In this document: in pieces, positions 7,672 through 15,018 of the stretch
Layout: each line of letters opens with the position of its first letter
Numbering within the stretch: the first letter of the stretch is position 1
Origin: a virus
Virus record (IMG/VR): IMGVR_UViG_3300026116_000003
Span: 1 to 64,000 of that record
DNA: 64,000 nt
Strand: one strand, 5' to 3'
The notes under the pieces: generated by a model
What the model saw: only the letters and a program-made list of their open reading frames with translations
Databases searched by the model: none
Told to the model about the DNA's origin: nothing
Program-made: the position numbers and the translations under genes

Positions 7672-9078
7672 TTACCACGTAGAAATCATTGCGGGGTTGA
7701 CGAGCGCCAGAGAGCCGGCGACAGTGACGCACTTCGTCTCGTAATAAACTCCTTCGCGAAGGAGAATCCAGTTCAAGCGAAATATCCCCAGCTGCTTTTC
7801 CTTCTCCGTTTGATTCAGCCCCACCATTCCAGTAACGTGAGAAAGCTTGCGCTTGTCTTCGCTGAAATTGCTCCGGCGCAAAAGGACGCCGTCGTATGAC
7901 GCCGCGTCCGATTGAGTAGCCGTCAGAACCAAGCAGTGGTAATCTTGCGACAAGCGACGCAAAGCTTTCCACGTCTCGTTCGTTTGGTGCCGGAAGTCTT
8001 GCCCCTTCAATCCAGCTTCCGGCGCTAGGATATCCGCGTAGTCAACCACCACGACGTCTGGATACCAACCCTCGTGGATTTTCGCATCCATACTGACGCG
8101 AATATCCGCGACGGTCGTGGTCGAATTCGAAGAGCACTCCAACTCCAGTAAAGAAGAAGTTGATGCAGTCAATTTCAGAATTGTCTCTTGAGCTAGACGA
8201 GCTTCGCTTTCTTTCAGTCGAGAATCGTAACTAGAAAACCGAAACTTCACTTTTGGTTTCCCATCAGGTCCGAGTTTGATTTTAACGGGGCGCGATACGT
8301 CGCCAGCTTCCAGCGGCCGGCGCGCAGCGCGAGCAATAAACCGCCGCATCATTTGGTTCTTGGACATATCCCCTACCGAAAAGAACATCGTCCGGCGCTT
8401 GGACTTCGCTGCGGCTCTCCACGCCACGTCAATCAACCAAAAAGATTTGCCGCGCTTCTCCGGCGCGAGGAAAGCGATAAACCCATCCCGGCAGAGATGC
8501 TGGCCGAAGAATTCCCCGATATCCCCAGGGTAAAGAACCAGAGACTGGTCTTCATTTATCACCAGCGCTTCTCTCCACGCTTCAAAGTCAGTAAAGACGG
8601 AAACTCCAGCGCGAGCGTCAAACGATACGGGGTTGAATTGCGCCATCTTCTCTTTGACCGTATCCAAATCTTTCCGCAACAAACTTTCCTCCAGAGAGTC
8701 TTTCAAGCGAGTATACCGAATCTCCGAGAAATAGCGGGACGCAGAATCAACTAAGTAATCCGCGTTGAGCTCCTTCGCCAAAGCTTTGTAATCGTCGCTC
8801 AGAGAGCCCAAATATTTTTCAATCAAATCCACTTCCGGAGAGTCTCCGTGCTTATCCGCAAAGCCGCTAAACAGAAGTCGGATATTTTCTCGGGGCGCTT
8901 TTCCATACTCGTTGTAGAAGTCCCGGCACCAAACGTAGATTTGATTGGACCACTTCGACCGAAACGGCTTGGCTTCCTGCTTGAGCCCAGAAACTACTTT
9001 GCCCAATACTCGGGAGTTGACGATTAGCGCAGTCAAGATGGACCGTTCTTCGTCGCTCTGGTATTTCTGGACTTTCAT
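7672..9078 (-). CDS. DnaB-family replicative helicase
   Basis: 468 aa from the ATG at 9078, which overlaps the TGA of the initiator gene as ATGA. The N-terminal 150 residues are a helical DnaB-N-like domain. The RecA-type motor has a degenerate Walker A (APEKRGKS instead of GxxxxGKS), a TMFFSVGDMS strand where DnaB has its E-S-L-M-S block, and Walker B VVVVDYADIL. The later segment NETWKALRRLSQDYHCLVLTATQ fits helicase motifs. It should unwind the fork and be loaded by the protein of the upstream initiator gene. The primase gene is distant (20.4 kb). Confidence 0.85.
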   Translation of the reverse strand: MKVQKYQSDEERSILTALIVNSRVLGKVVSGLKQEAKPFRSKWSNQIYVWCRDFYNEYGKAPRENIRLLFSGFADKHGDSPEVDLIEKYLGSLSDDYKALAKELNADYLVDSASRYFSEIRYTRLKDSLEESLLRKDLDTVKEKMAQFNPVSFDARAGVSVFTDFEAWREALVINEDQSLVLYPGDIGEFFGQHLCRDGFIAFLAPEKRGKSFWLIDVAWRAAAKSKRRTMFFSVGDMSKNQMMRRFIARAARRPLEAGDVSRPVKIKLGPDGKPKVKFRFSSYDSRLKESEARLAQETILKLTASTSSLLELECSSNSTTTVADIRVSMDAKIHEGWYPDVVVVDYADILAPEAGLKGQDFRHQTNETWKALRRLSQDYHCLVLTATQSDAASYDGVLLRRSNFSEDKRKLSHVTGMVGLNQTEKEKQLGIFRLNWILLREGVYYETKCVTVAGSLALVNPAMISTW

Positions 9079-9923
9079 CTCCACGTCTTCGGATTATTAA
9101 CATCAAAATCTTTTATCTCTTTCCCGTCCACAACAGAGTCGTATTCTGGAACTTTGTAATCTATTTGCTCGGAAGACCCCTTCTTCATTTGCATCTCTAT
9201 CTCCACAAACTTGTCGCAAAAAGAACTAAATGTATTGCACCGCTTGGAATACTCTTCTTTCCAATGCTCGAAATACCAACGCAAGACTTTCCGAACTTGT
9301 TGCTTGTCGCCATCTAGTTGCTTGAGCAAAAGCCTGCACCGAACAATCCATTGAGTTATTGTCTTTTCTGACCAGCCGGAACGAGTCGAGCCTTGTTTGC
9401 CCGCATGCAGTCGATTCTTTATATTCCAATTGGCATACTCTTCTACTATTTTTGCCGCGACGCTTTTCTTGGTTTGCAGACTCTCACCTTCCTCCGGAAA
9501 AATACAACCGCCGCCTCGCGGCGTATGTTTGTATTCTTTGTAAGAGTCTCTACGTAGTAGAGACGATTTGTTTTGCGCTTTTGTCGATACTAGTTTTGCG
9601 CTTTTGTCGAAACTAGTTTTACAGATTCTAAAATGGAGGATTGCTGGAAGTCCTTTTAGTTTCTCTTCAACTAAACCAGATAGTCTCAATACTTTCCGAG
9701 CAGTAGCTTGCTCTCTCGTAGATAGCCCAGTCTCTTCTTCCCACTCTATAGCCGATTTGTAAATCCAACCTTCGGAGTCTTTTGTTCGCTTAGTCCAGTA
9801 GACGAGTTGCGAGAGCATAAGCGCAGCGTTTACACTTCCAGTCCATTCTACGAAGATTCGATGAAACGCAATTGGTCGGTCGAGCAATTCAAGCGGACTG
9901 GTTTCGGTTATTTCATACTGCAT
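9075..9923 (-). CDS. replication initiator / helicase-loader-like protein with internal iterons
   Basis: 282 aa. The first 100 residues are a winged-helix domain of the kind found in phage replication initiators (LMLSQLVYWTKRTKDSEGWI, then EEETGLSTREQATARKVL). A basic low-complexity middle (KSAKLVSTKAQNKSS) follows, then a helical C-terminal domain with WSEKTITQWIVRCRLLLKQL that may contact the helicase. Its stop overlaps the helicase ATG, the classic initiator-helicase pairing. The middle is encoded by two 23-bp direct repeats next to a palindrome, as in phages whose origin lies inside the initiator gene. A canonical promoter and a folded leader lie upstream. Confidence 0.65.
   Translation of the reverse strand: MQYEITETSPLELLDRPIAFHRIFVEWTGSVNAALMLSQLVYWTKRTKDSEGWIYKSAIEWEEETGLSTREQATARKVLRLSGLVEEKLKGLPAILHFRICKTSFDKSAKLVSTKAQNKSSLLRRDSYKEYKHTPRGGGCIFPEEGESLQTKKSVAAKIVEEYANWNIKNRLHAGKQGSTRSGWSEKTITQWIVRCRLLLKQLDGDKQQVRKVLRWYFEHWKEEYSKRCNTFSSFCDKFVEIEMQMKKGSSEQIDYKVPEYDSVVDGKEIKDFDVNNPKTWR
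9546..9564. repeat. perfect inverted repeat beside the iterons
   Basis: GTCTCTAC and GTAGAGAC (9546-9553, 9557-9564) separated by GTA. It lies 5 bp from the first iteron inside the initiator gene. Confidence 0.7.
9570..9616. repeat. two tandem 23-bp iterons, candidate replication origin
   Basis: Copies at 9570-9592 and 9593-9615, each reading GTTTTGCGCTTTTGTCGA then an ACTA end, differ at one base (9588/9611); a third copy begins with GTTTT at 9616. The 23-bp period is not a multiple of three, so the repeats encode different peptides in successive frames, which suggests selection on DNA rather than on protein. With the adjacent palindrome they resemble the iteron-type origin inside lambda gene O. 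Confidence 0.5.
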
Positions 9924-9931
9924 ACTTTTTC

Positions 9932-10021
9932 AAAAAGAAAAGCCGCCGTTCCGGGAGGTAAGAATTGGCGGAGCACCCTTTCCTCAACTACGAGTTGCGC
10001 CTTCTCCCTAAACGACGGCTT
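9932..10021 (-). terminator. branched terminator/attenuator in the initiator leader
   Basis: On the minus strand AAGCCGTCGTT (10011-10021) pairs with AACGGCGGCTT (9940-9950; 11 bp, one G-T), followed by TTTTCTTTTT, a terminator signature. Inside are nested stems GGGAG/CTCCC, GGCG/CGCC and CAACT/AGTTG. An upstream GAGTTGC (10063-10069) is exactly complementary to GCAACTC (9992-9998) in the inner hairpin, so an alternative fold is possible. It lies between the promoter at 10082-10109 and the initiator ATG at 9923. Confidence 0.55.
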
Positions 10022-10081
10022 AAAATCTAAATTTCAACTCTCTTAGGCTTCTTACGGCCTTTGCAACTCTTTCGTCAGTCT

Positions 10082-10109
10082 ATTATCTCGCTCGAACGAG
10101 ACAAGTCAA
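10082..10109 (-). promoter_or_regulatory. sigma70-type promoter of the initiator gene
   Basis: TTGACT (10104-10109), 16-nt spacer, GATAAT (10082-10087). This is one of the few canonical -35/-10 pairs seen. It would give a leader of about 150 nt containing the branched terminator. Confidence 0.6.
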
Positions 10110-10200
10110 AACTTGCCCTTTTTCTTCTCTCATATACGGGGCCGAATTGGTCTTTCTTTCGCGTGCAATACGCTCTAGGACCGTTCGGACTCGCCAGCGA

Positions 10201-10215
10201 GCGTCAATATAGCGG
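10201..10215 (-). promoter_or_regulatory. class-2 promoter-like core, partial copy
   Basis: CCGCTATATTGACGC matches the core of the class-2 elements at 5443, 15019 and 48584. The conserved hairpin is replaced here by CTCGC TG GCGAG. It lies just downstream (minus direction) of the structure at 10231-10303, in the 389-nt stretch without a gene between 9923 and 10313. Confidence 0.4.
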
Positions 10216-10230
10216 TTTCAAAGCAAAAGA

Positions 10231-10303
10231 GCGGGGCCGCGTATCAGGAGAACAAATCTGGCGCCTGACAAAAAGCGCCAAACAAACCCGATACGGGCCC
10301 CGC
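10231..10303 (-). terminator. branched GC-rich terminator after the 84-aa gene
   Basis: GCGGGGCC (10296-10303 on the minus strand) pairs with GGCCCCGC (10231-10238), extended by CGTATC/GATACG across a one-base bulge. An inner hairpin TGGCGC/GCGCCA (10259-10264 with 10275-10280) branches from the loop. TCTTTTGCTTT follows on the minus strand. It should end transcripts from the gene at 10313-10567. Confidence 0.6.
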
Positions 10304-10312
10304 AAAATCAAA

Positions 10313-10567
10313 TCAACAAGCGAGCCGAGCCGCTTTCTGTTCTTCCACTACTTTCGCGTGGAGCACGAAGTCTTCGTATTGAGCGACGCAACGACACAGC
10401 GGGCATCCATACCAAGGTCCCTTATCGTTGCTTGTTACCATTACTGGCTGCTTAAAGCGAACAGCAATTCCCGGACAAGGGACGTCGCCGCCGGCCATCT
10501 TTGAAGTCTTGTTGCAAGCCATAGACAGCGGATAAGCTTCGTCTCCGATTCTTCCTTTTGGATTCAT
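10313..10567 (-). CDS. 84-aa cysteine-rich protein
   Basis: From the ATG at 10567 (MNPKGRIGDE); a TTG five codons earlier is also in frame. It has scattered cysteines (MACNK, VPCPG, GCPLCRC), and GCPLCRC may form a zinc knuckle with one of the earlier cysteines. No family recognised. It is bracketed by two branched hairpin structures, so it may be a separate transcription unit. Confidence 0.55.
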   Translation of the reverse strand: MNPKGRIGDEAYPLSMACNKTSKMAGGDVPCPGIAVRFKQPVMVTSNDKGPWYGCPLCRCVAQYEDFVLHAKVVEEQKAARLAC

Positions 10568-10585
10568 ATTATTTTGATTCAACTA

Positions 10586-10640
10586 TTCATTGCGCGACTA
10601 GCGATGGGCCTAGCACTTACACGCTTGGCCGCGCAATGAA
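10586..10640. other. 11-bp inverted repeat with structured loop
   Basis: TTCATTGCGCG (10586-10596) and CGCGCAATGAA (10630-10640) form a perfect stem around a 33-nt loop that contains further short complementarities (GGCC/GGCC). It fills the gap between the DUF932 gene and the 84-aa gene. No U-tract follows, so it is either a weak terminator or a binding site. Confidence 0.5.
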
Positions 10641-10651
10641 AGTTGAAAAGC

Positions 10652-11548
10652 TTAGTTGAGCAAGAGTTCATACGCCCGCGTGCGGAGCGTATCGTTGCGG
10701 CTCAAGACTGACTCAAACCGATTGATTTCCGGAGCAGTCAAGTCCGTGTGGCGATGCACGCGGTGGTGCGTCACGTGCTCCGTAACCGCGTTGAGCGCAT
10801 CCCAGCGGCTGCGCCCTTGATTGCCGTCGCCGAAGACGAACAGCTCCAGCATATTCTCGCGCTGGTTCTCGGTGCGCGTCGAGTCTCCAGGCATCAGCTT
10901 GCCGAGAAACTCCCTGCACTCCGGCAACGTCATCCGCACTTGCGCGAGATGGACGAATTGCTTCTGGACGATATCAATCTGCTCTTTCGCCGACGCCAGG
11001 AAGATAGTCTTCGCGGCCGCGTAGCGGATGTTCTGGCGCTCGGTATGCGACACCCACAAGTCGCTCGACAACTCCCGAGTAGTCATCCCGTTCTTGCAAG
11101 TCAAGCGCTCCATGAAGAGCTGCGACTTGCGCGGCGTTCCGCCATCCCACCCGTCGACCGAGTGAATAAAGACGTTCGTAATATCGCCCTTCTCCCGGAT
11201 GTTCTTGGGGAAAGAGATATCTTGCTTGAGCTTGATGAACGCGAAGGCGCGAGAGCGCTCCGGCAGGAAGCCGGCGCGAACCACCGTCCCGTCTATCGAC
11301 TCTGCAAACTCGTATTGAGATTGCAAGAACTGCCGGGGGTCGCTTGGCGGGTAATCTTCCCCGACAATCCCCAGCGGCGCTTTCGTATCGCTCCGGTAGA
11401 GGAGCTTCTTCCGCAGCGCCTGGATTCCAGTAGCGGTCCCCGAGATGGTATCCGCTTCCGGTTGCCAGTCCAAGTCCGCCAGTTTTAGCGTCTCTTCAAA
11501 GCTCGACGCCGCCGCTACACCGACCGTTTCAATTACTGATGTATTCAT
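10652..11548 (-). CDS. DUF932 (phage/plasmid-like TIGR03299) protein
   Basis: 298 aa with the DUF932 layout: N-terminal TLKLADLDWQPEADTI, then LGIVGEDYPPSDPRQFLQ, central FIHSVDGWDGGTPRKSQLF with LTCKNGMT, and a C-terminal region with HRHTDL. The function of DUF932 is unknown; these proteins are common on phages and plasmids near replication or recombination genes. A GATAAT box 6 nt before the ATG predicts a leaderless mRNA. Confidence 0.8.
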   Translation of the reverse strand: MNTSVIETVGVAAASSFEETLKLADLDWQPEADTISGTATGIQALRKKLLYRSDTKAPLGIVGEDYPPSDPRQFLQSQYEFAESIDGTVVRAGFLPERSRAFAFIKLKQDISFPKNIREKGDITNVFIHSVDGWDGGTPRKSQLFMERLTCKNGMTTRELSSDLWVSHTERQNIRYAAAKTIFLASAKEQIDIVQKQFVHLAQVRMTLPECREFLGKLMPGDSTRTENQRENMLELFVFGDGNQGRSRWDALNAVTEHVTHHRVHRHTDLTAPEINRFESVLSRNDTLRTRAYELLLN

Positions 11549-11554
11549 ATTCTT

Positions 11555-11560
11555 ATTATC
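11555..11560 (-). promoter_or_regulatory. -10 box GATAAT for the DUF932 gene
   Basis: GATAAT, then AAGAAT, then ATG: the leaderless spacing (6 nt) of the array, but without the CTAAAGTAT box. Confidence 0.45.
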
Positions 11561-11583
11561 TCGTTTAGGTTAAAGTTTTGCTC

Positions 11584-12174
11584 TCAAGAATACATCCCTG
11601 GATACTCGACGCCGTCTGCTTCGTCGGCTGCGTTAGTAACGTCTTCGGCCAGCTGGCGAATCTCGTCCTTCTTGTCGTCATCCAAGACCAGACCCTCGGG
11701 CAGCGTCGCTCCTTCTTCCAGCAACTCTTCCAGGCGCTCGGCCGCTTGACGCAACGCATACGCCGCTTGGCTTCCGCGATGCGCCCGGCTCGTCTCGTCG
11801 CTCGGCGCAACGAATACTCTGACCGGCTCCAGATACTCTGGCACGTCGAGCGTATTCGCTACGTTATCCAAAGCCGAAATCGCTTCTTGCAGCTGGTCTC
11901 CCTTATCTCCGTTCTGGAACCCTTCCGGCAAGTTGTCATACCAGTCCTGGAGCTCGTCCCGTAGCGTCTCAAACTCGGAGATGGCGTCAGGAATTACCGA
12001 CGTCACCGACGTGGTATACATAGCTGTCAACATAGCCTTGAATTCTTCTACCGTAGGCAAGTCGATAACTATTTGATACCAGCCCTTGCGAGATGACTTG
12101 AGTCGCGCTTGCAATACCCTAAGGGCGTGCGGCCCGTAGGTCTTGTTCAATTTGATTTTGCTGATTTCGTTCAT
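11584..12174 (-). CDS. 196-aa helical protein of unknown function
   Basis: Acidic and helical, with heptad-like runs (LRQAAERLEELLEEG, DEIRQLAEDVTNAADEAD). The N-terminus is basic (MNEISKIKLNKTYGPHALRVL). No family recognised. It is preceded by a 35-nt A-rich leader (CAAACAAAAAC before CAGTATG) without a Shine-Dalgarno sequence. Confidence 0.65.
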   Translation of the reverse strand: MNEISKIKLNKTYGPHALRVLQARLKSSRKGWYQIVIDLPTVEEFKAMLTAMYTTSVTSVIPDAISEFETLRDELQDWYDNLPEGFQNGDKGDQLQEAISALDNVANTLDVPEYLEPVRVFVAPSDETSRAHRGSQAAYALRQAAERLEELLEEGATLPEGLVLDDDKKDEIRQLAEDVTNAADEADGVEYPGMYS

Positions 12175-12209
12175 ACTGTTTTTGTTTGTTTTTTGTTTGC
12201 CCTGCGAAA

Positions 12210-12791
12210 TTACTTAGCTGCCGGGATGCGGACGAATTGAGCCGGCGTGAACCGAACGGCTTGCGAGCGCAAAGAATCGTTGAAGATACCGAGCGCAAGT
12301 TCCATCTTCTCTTGATTCGCTAGGGCTCGATTGTAGGGCAAGCGAGTCCAGCCGACTGTCCCGCTCGCGGTATGCTTGACGAAATAGCGAGTTGTCCAGC
12401 CGACGTCTTTGAATTCGACCTCGATTGCATCGCCTACTTTCAAGTCAAACAGGCCGTTCTCGCTGGCGATATTCTGCCGCGCTTGCTTGCGGGCAAACTC
12501 GCTTGAGCGACGCTTTTCCTTCAAGTCCATTGCTTCGACTTGCGCCGCGTGGACCGTTGCGCTAGCGACGTTCCCCAGCACTGTCAACATGCGGAAAGGA
12601 ACGGTCCAGAGTCCCTTCGATTCCCCTTCTGGCATTACTTCAGCGACTTGATGCTGGATGGAGGGGAGCCCGAACTTGGCGAATTTGCGCCCGCGTTCAA
12701 TCGTCTTGAGCCGAACCACGACTCCAGTAACTTGACCGCGACGCCCGTTAAACCGCACTCTTGCACCGACTTTGATTTCGTTTTTTGTCAT
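12210..12791 (-). CDS. 193-aa protein with SH3/KOW-like beta-barrel segments
   Basis: Two segments read like small beta barrels: IKVGARVRFNGRRGQVTGVV at the N-terminus and LKVGDAIEVEFKDVGWTTRY in the middle, separated by a helix (AAQVEAMDLKEKRRSSEFA). Such repeats often bind nucleic acid or ribosomal partners, but no family is assigned. It has a class-1 promoter 5 nt before the ATG. Confidence 0.65.
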   Translation of the reverse strand: MTKNEIKVGARVRFNGRRGQVTGVVVRLKTIERGRKFAKFGLPSIQHQVAEVMPEGESKGLWTVPFRMLTVLGNVASATVHAAQVEAMDLKEKRRSSEFARKQARQNIASENGLFDLKVGDAIEVEFKDVGWTTRYFVKHTASGTVGWTRLPYNRALANQEKMELALGIFNDSLRSQAVRFTPAQFVRIPAAK

Positions 12792-12796
12792 ACTAA

Positions 12797-12825
12797 GTTA
12801 TCGACGCCCTGTGGAAATACTTTAG
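12797..12825 (-). promoter_or_regulatory. class-1 leaderless promoter
   Basis: CTAAAGTAT (12817-12825), N14, GATAAC (12797-12802), 5 nt, ATG at 12791. The TAA stop of the gene upstream lies inside the CTAAAG box. Confidence 0.7.
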
Positions 12826-13163
12826 CTCTTTGTTCCGATAAAAGTTACCGGAGTCGTAAAGTGCGCTAGGGAGAGCGGATAGCGCTCTTTTCCCAAGTGC
12901 AAAAGGACTTGCTTTGCGTGGTCGAGCGCATGGGCTTGAATCTTCGGCCAGTTGCGGTCGCTGACGAACCAGCGCTTGTTTTCTTTGTCAGCGAGCGCAA
13001 AGAAGTGGTCTGGAATCAAGTTGCGCCGCGCGTCGTCTTTGCTATAGTCGCTCAACTTAGCCGGAGTCCGTCCGCTAGCTAATATACATTCGCAGCCCTT
13101 GAGCCACGTATAAACCATCCACTCGCCCGCTTCCCGATTCAGTTGTCTTATTGTTCGTTTCAT
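12822..13163 (-). CDS. 113-aa protein of unknown function
   Basis: Starts at the ATG 6 nt after a class-1 -10 box (MKRTIRQLNREAGEWMVY); longer in-frame starts run through the promoter and are rejected. Features are TWLKGCECILASGRTP, a charged middle (DYSKDDARRNLIPDHF) and a C-terminal helix (AHALDHAKQVLLHLGKE). No family recognised. Confidence 0.65.
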   Translation of the reverse strand: MKRTIRQLNREAGEWMVYTWLKGCECILASGRTPAKLSDYSKDDARRNLIPDHFFALADKENKRWFVSDRNWPKIQAHALDHAKQVLLHLGKERYPLSLAHFTTPVTFIGTKS

Positions 13164-13169
13164 ACCAGT

Positions 13170-13198
13170 ATTATCGTCAGCCCTTAGGGATACTTTAG
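13170..13198 (-). promoter_or_regulatory. class-1 leaderless promoter
   Basis: CTAAAGTAT (13190-13198), N14 with CCCTAAGGG palindrome, GATAAT (13170-13175), 6 nt, ATG at 13163. The stop of the 60-aa gene upstream (TAA, 13195-13197) lies inside the first box. Confidence 0.75.
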
Positions 13199-13377
13199 TC
13201 CAATTGAAACATATCTTTGATTGCCTCCAGGATATCGCAATCCCGTATCGGCGGCAGGTCGCCGGCGATGTAATGCTCGAAAGCGCCCTTGCGATACCAA
13301 TTGTCAAACTTCTGGCTTTTAAGCGTATCCAGTATCTTTTGAGCCACTTTGTCTTGATTCGATTTGTTTTTATTCAT
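13195..13377 (-). CDS. 60-aa protein of unknown function
   Basis: MNKNKSNQDKVAQKILDTL is followed by FDNWYRKGAFEHYIAGDLPP and a final helix (DILEAIKDMFQLD). The start is fixed by a class-1 promoter 6 nt upstream. No family recognised; the charged N-terminal helix and aromatic centre suggest a small protein-binding factor. Confidence 0.6.
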   Translation of the reverse strand: MNKNKSNQDKVAQKILDTLKSQKFDNWYRKGAFEHYIAGDLPPIRDCDILEAIKDMFQLD

Positions 13378-13383
13378 ACCAGT

Positions 13384-13412
13384 ATTATCGTCAGCCCTTA
13401 GGGATACTTTAG
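13384..13412 (-). promoter_or_regulatory. class-1 leaderless promoter
   Basis: CTAAAGTAT (13404-13412), N14, GATAAT (13384-13389), 6 nt, ATG at 13377. Box, spacer and -10 are identical to the copy at 13170-13198. Confidence 0.75.
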
Positions 13413-13801
13413 CTTTTCTTTTTGCACTCCGGCCCGATACCGGATTCGATTGATTCCGGAACCGTGAGCTTGCGACCGCAGCGGCAACATTTGCCGGCGT
13501 GCTGGATTTCAACTTTCCCGGCGAGCTCGTTCAAGTGAGACCAGATATACGCGAAGGCTACCGCGCTAGGAGCGCTTGGAGCAATCGAAGAGCGAAGTCC
13601 ATGGCGGTAATTCTCTCCGTTGAAAATCGTCCCGAGGAACGTATAGCTCGATTCGTTGTCGGGGCCCGTAAGGACTTTGACGAAGTGGGGCGACTCCGGC
13701 TTGGGCTGACGAATCTTGTAAGTAAAGCGAGTCCCGGTCTTGAGCGACGTAGCGGTAAACGTAGCGTTCCCCGCCAGCGCGAATTCTTTAATATTTATCA
13801 T
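13409..13801 (-). CDS. DUF6011-like zinc protein
   Basis: 130 aa. The C-terminus has CCRCGRKLTVPESIESG then IGPECKKKS, the DUF6011 type of zinc motif (CxxCGRxLxxxxSxxxGIGPxC), common in phage proteins of unknown function. The N-terminal 90 residues (FTATSLKTGTRFTYKIRQP) are a beta-rich domain that such proteins often carry. Class-1 promoter 5 nt before the ATG; the TAA stop lies in the next promoter. Confidence 0.75.
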   Translation of the reverse strand: MINIKEFALAGNATFTATSLKTGTRFTYKIRQPKPESPHFVKVLTGPDNESSYTFLGTIFNGENYRHGLRSSIAPSAPSAVAFAYIWSHLNELAGKVEIQHAGKCCRCGRKLTVPESIESGIGPECKKKS

Positions 13802-13806
13802 ACAAG

Positions 13807-13835
13807 TATATCGTCAGCCCTTAGGGATACTTTAG
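13807..13835 (-). promoter_or_regulatory. class-1 leaderless promoter
   Basis: CTAAAGTAT (13827-13835), N14 with CCCTAAGGG, GATATA (13807-13812), 5 nt, ATG at 13801. Confidence 0.7.
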
Positions 13836-14593
13836 CTGACTAACTTCATTTCAGAAGGCTTGGTCCCCGGTGCGAATCGGACTTCACTTGCGAAGCTGGC
13901 TTTTAGCGCTTTCATCGCTTCAGCTTGCTTGACGCGAAGAGCCACGATTTTCTCCCATTGCCCGACTGTGAACGTCTCGCCCTTGTAGGTGAGCTTGCCG
14001 TTCTCTTCGACGCGAAACCCCTCTGGCGTCGAGTATTCCGACAACCAGCTCTGCTGAGTAAGTTGCTTGACGAATTCCTTGCTAATAGGGGCGGCGATGA
14101 ACGTCCGATAGCGAGCTTCTGTTGCCGCTTTGATTTGCTCGACCGAGCGCTCGTGTTGAGCGACGCCGACGATTTCCCGAATCTTCTCTAGCGCTTTGGC
14201 TTTCTGCTTTGCGTCGAGCCCGAGCTCCCGGCCGTTGCCGATTTTCAGCCACTTAGTATCGCCGTAATCGCCGATAACGAGCTTCCAGCCAGTGCAATGC
14301 CCACTGGACCACTTGCTTGAGCCCGTATACATATTCTCAATTCGAACGCGAACACCGAGCGCCCTAGTCCCGTCCGTAGCCGGGTCGAGTTGCCGCAAGA
14401 CCGCGAGCTCGGCTACATTTTGCTCAATTTGCGCTTGAGCGCGGGAAGCCAGTTCTTGCTCGTGCTTTACGATACGCTCGGAGGGTTCGATACCGTTCAT
14501 CATTCCAGCTTCAATCGCGTCTTTGTTGATATCGTTGAATTCGGTACAGAACTGCGTGGACTTTTCGACTTTGATATTTTGATTCGTTGTCAT
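13832..14593 (-). CDS. 253-aa protein of unknown function
   Basis: Helical N-terminus (EQELASRAQAQIEQNVAELA), a central beta segment (RVRIENMYTGSSKWSSGH, then WKLVIGDYGDTKWLKIGNG) and a long helical C-terminal half. No family recognised. Its class-1 promoter lies 33 nt upstream rather than 6, and the leader is A-rich (AAAAAAACAAAATCAAAAT) without a Shine-Dalgarno sequence. Confidence 0.65.
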   Translation of the reverse strand: MTTNQNIKVEKSTQFCTEFNDINKDAIEAGMMNGIEPSERIVKHEQELASRAQAQIEQNVAELAVLRQLDPATDGTRALGVRVRIENMYTGSSKWSSGHCTGWKLVIGDYGDTKWLKIGNGRELGLDAKQKAKALEKIREIVGVAQHERSVEQIKAATEARYRTFIAAPISKEFVKQLTQQSWLSEYSTPEGFRVEENGKLTYKGETFTVGQWEKIVALRVKQAEAMKALKASFASEVRFAPGTKPSEMKLVS

Positions 14594-14626
14594 ATTTTGA
14601 TTTTGTTTTTTTGCCCTTGTAAGAGA

Positions 14627-14655
14627 GTTATCGTCAGAGTAGGGAAATACTTTAG
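14627..14655 (-). promoter_or_regulatory. class-1 promoter with A-rich leader
   Basis: CTAAAGTAT (14647-14655), N14, GATAAC (14627-14632). The ATG is 33 nt downstream, so this transcript has a short leader. Confidence 0.65.
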
Positions 14656-14656
14656 C

Positions 14657-14854
14657 TCAAACTTTAGAAACTCGAACGAACGCCAGCCCGTAAGAGCTAG
14701 AGTCTTGAGCGATATCGTTGTGCTTCGCCCAAGCTCTCAAAGCTTCCAGCGTGAATAATGAACCCGCGTATTGCTTCGACGTTGCTTCAACCGTTAGCTC
14801 AGTCGTCTCGTATCCGACCGCCGTTACCGTTACTTTGAATTTGTTCGTTTTCAT
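14657..14854 (-). CDS. 65-aa small beta/alpha protein
   Basis: MKTNKFKVTVTAVGYETTEL, then a short helix with the aromatic core YAGSLFTLEALRAWA, then YGLAFVRVSKV. A strand-helix-strand mini-domain of unknown function. It is led by one of two duplicated promoter/leader modules (see 14855-14990). Confidence 0.6.
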   Translation of the reverse strand: MKTNKFKVTVTAVGYETTELTVEATSKQYAGSLFTLEALRAWAKHNDIAQDSSSYGLAFVRVSKV

Positions 14855-14990
14855 ACTCCCCTAATAGCAAGCTCGATACCACTACTGTATTATCTCTAAC
14901 ACGTTGAGTTTAAGCCAAACCTTAAATCGACTCTTTCCCTAGTGTCCCAAATCGAGATAGACACTGTCTCAAATTTGGACTGGAGCTTCT
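14855..14990 (-). repeat. duplicated promoter/leader module, copy 1
   Basis: The stretch next to the gene (AGTAGTGGTATCGAGCTTGC, then TATTAGGGGAGTATG) is almost identical to that at 17445-17575. It contains GATAAT (14889-14894), TTAAACTCAA and TTTGGCTTAA further upstream, and an AGTGTC...GACACT inverted repeat near 14941-14966. The mRNA would have a leader of about 30 nt with GGGGAG close to the ATG. Confidence 0.6.
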
Positions 14991-15018
14991 TTCGCGTAGC
15001 GTCTCGCTTCGGAAAGAC

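Noticed and set aside
9570-9616. Protein-level repeat in the initiator
   Set aside because: The 23-bp period changes frame between copies, so the peptides differ; the repeat is in the DNA.
13164-13307. N-terminal extension of the 113-aa protein and similar extensions of the 60-aa protein
   Set aside because: The extra residues read through the class-1 promoter and into the previous gene; the ATG 6 nt after GATAAT is the better start.
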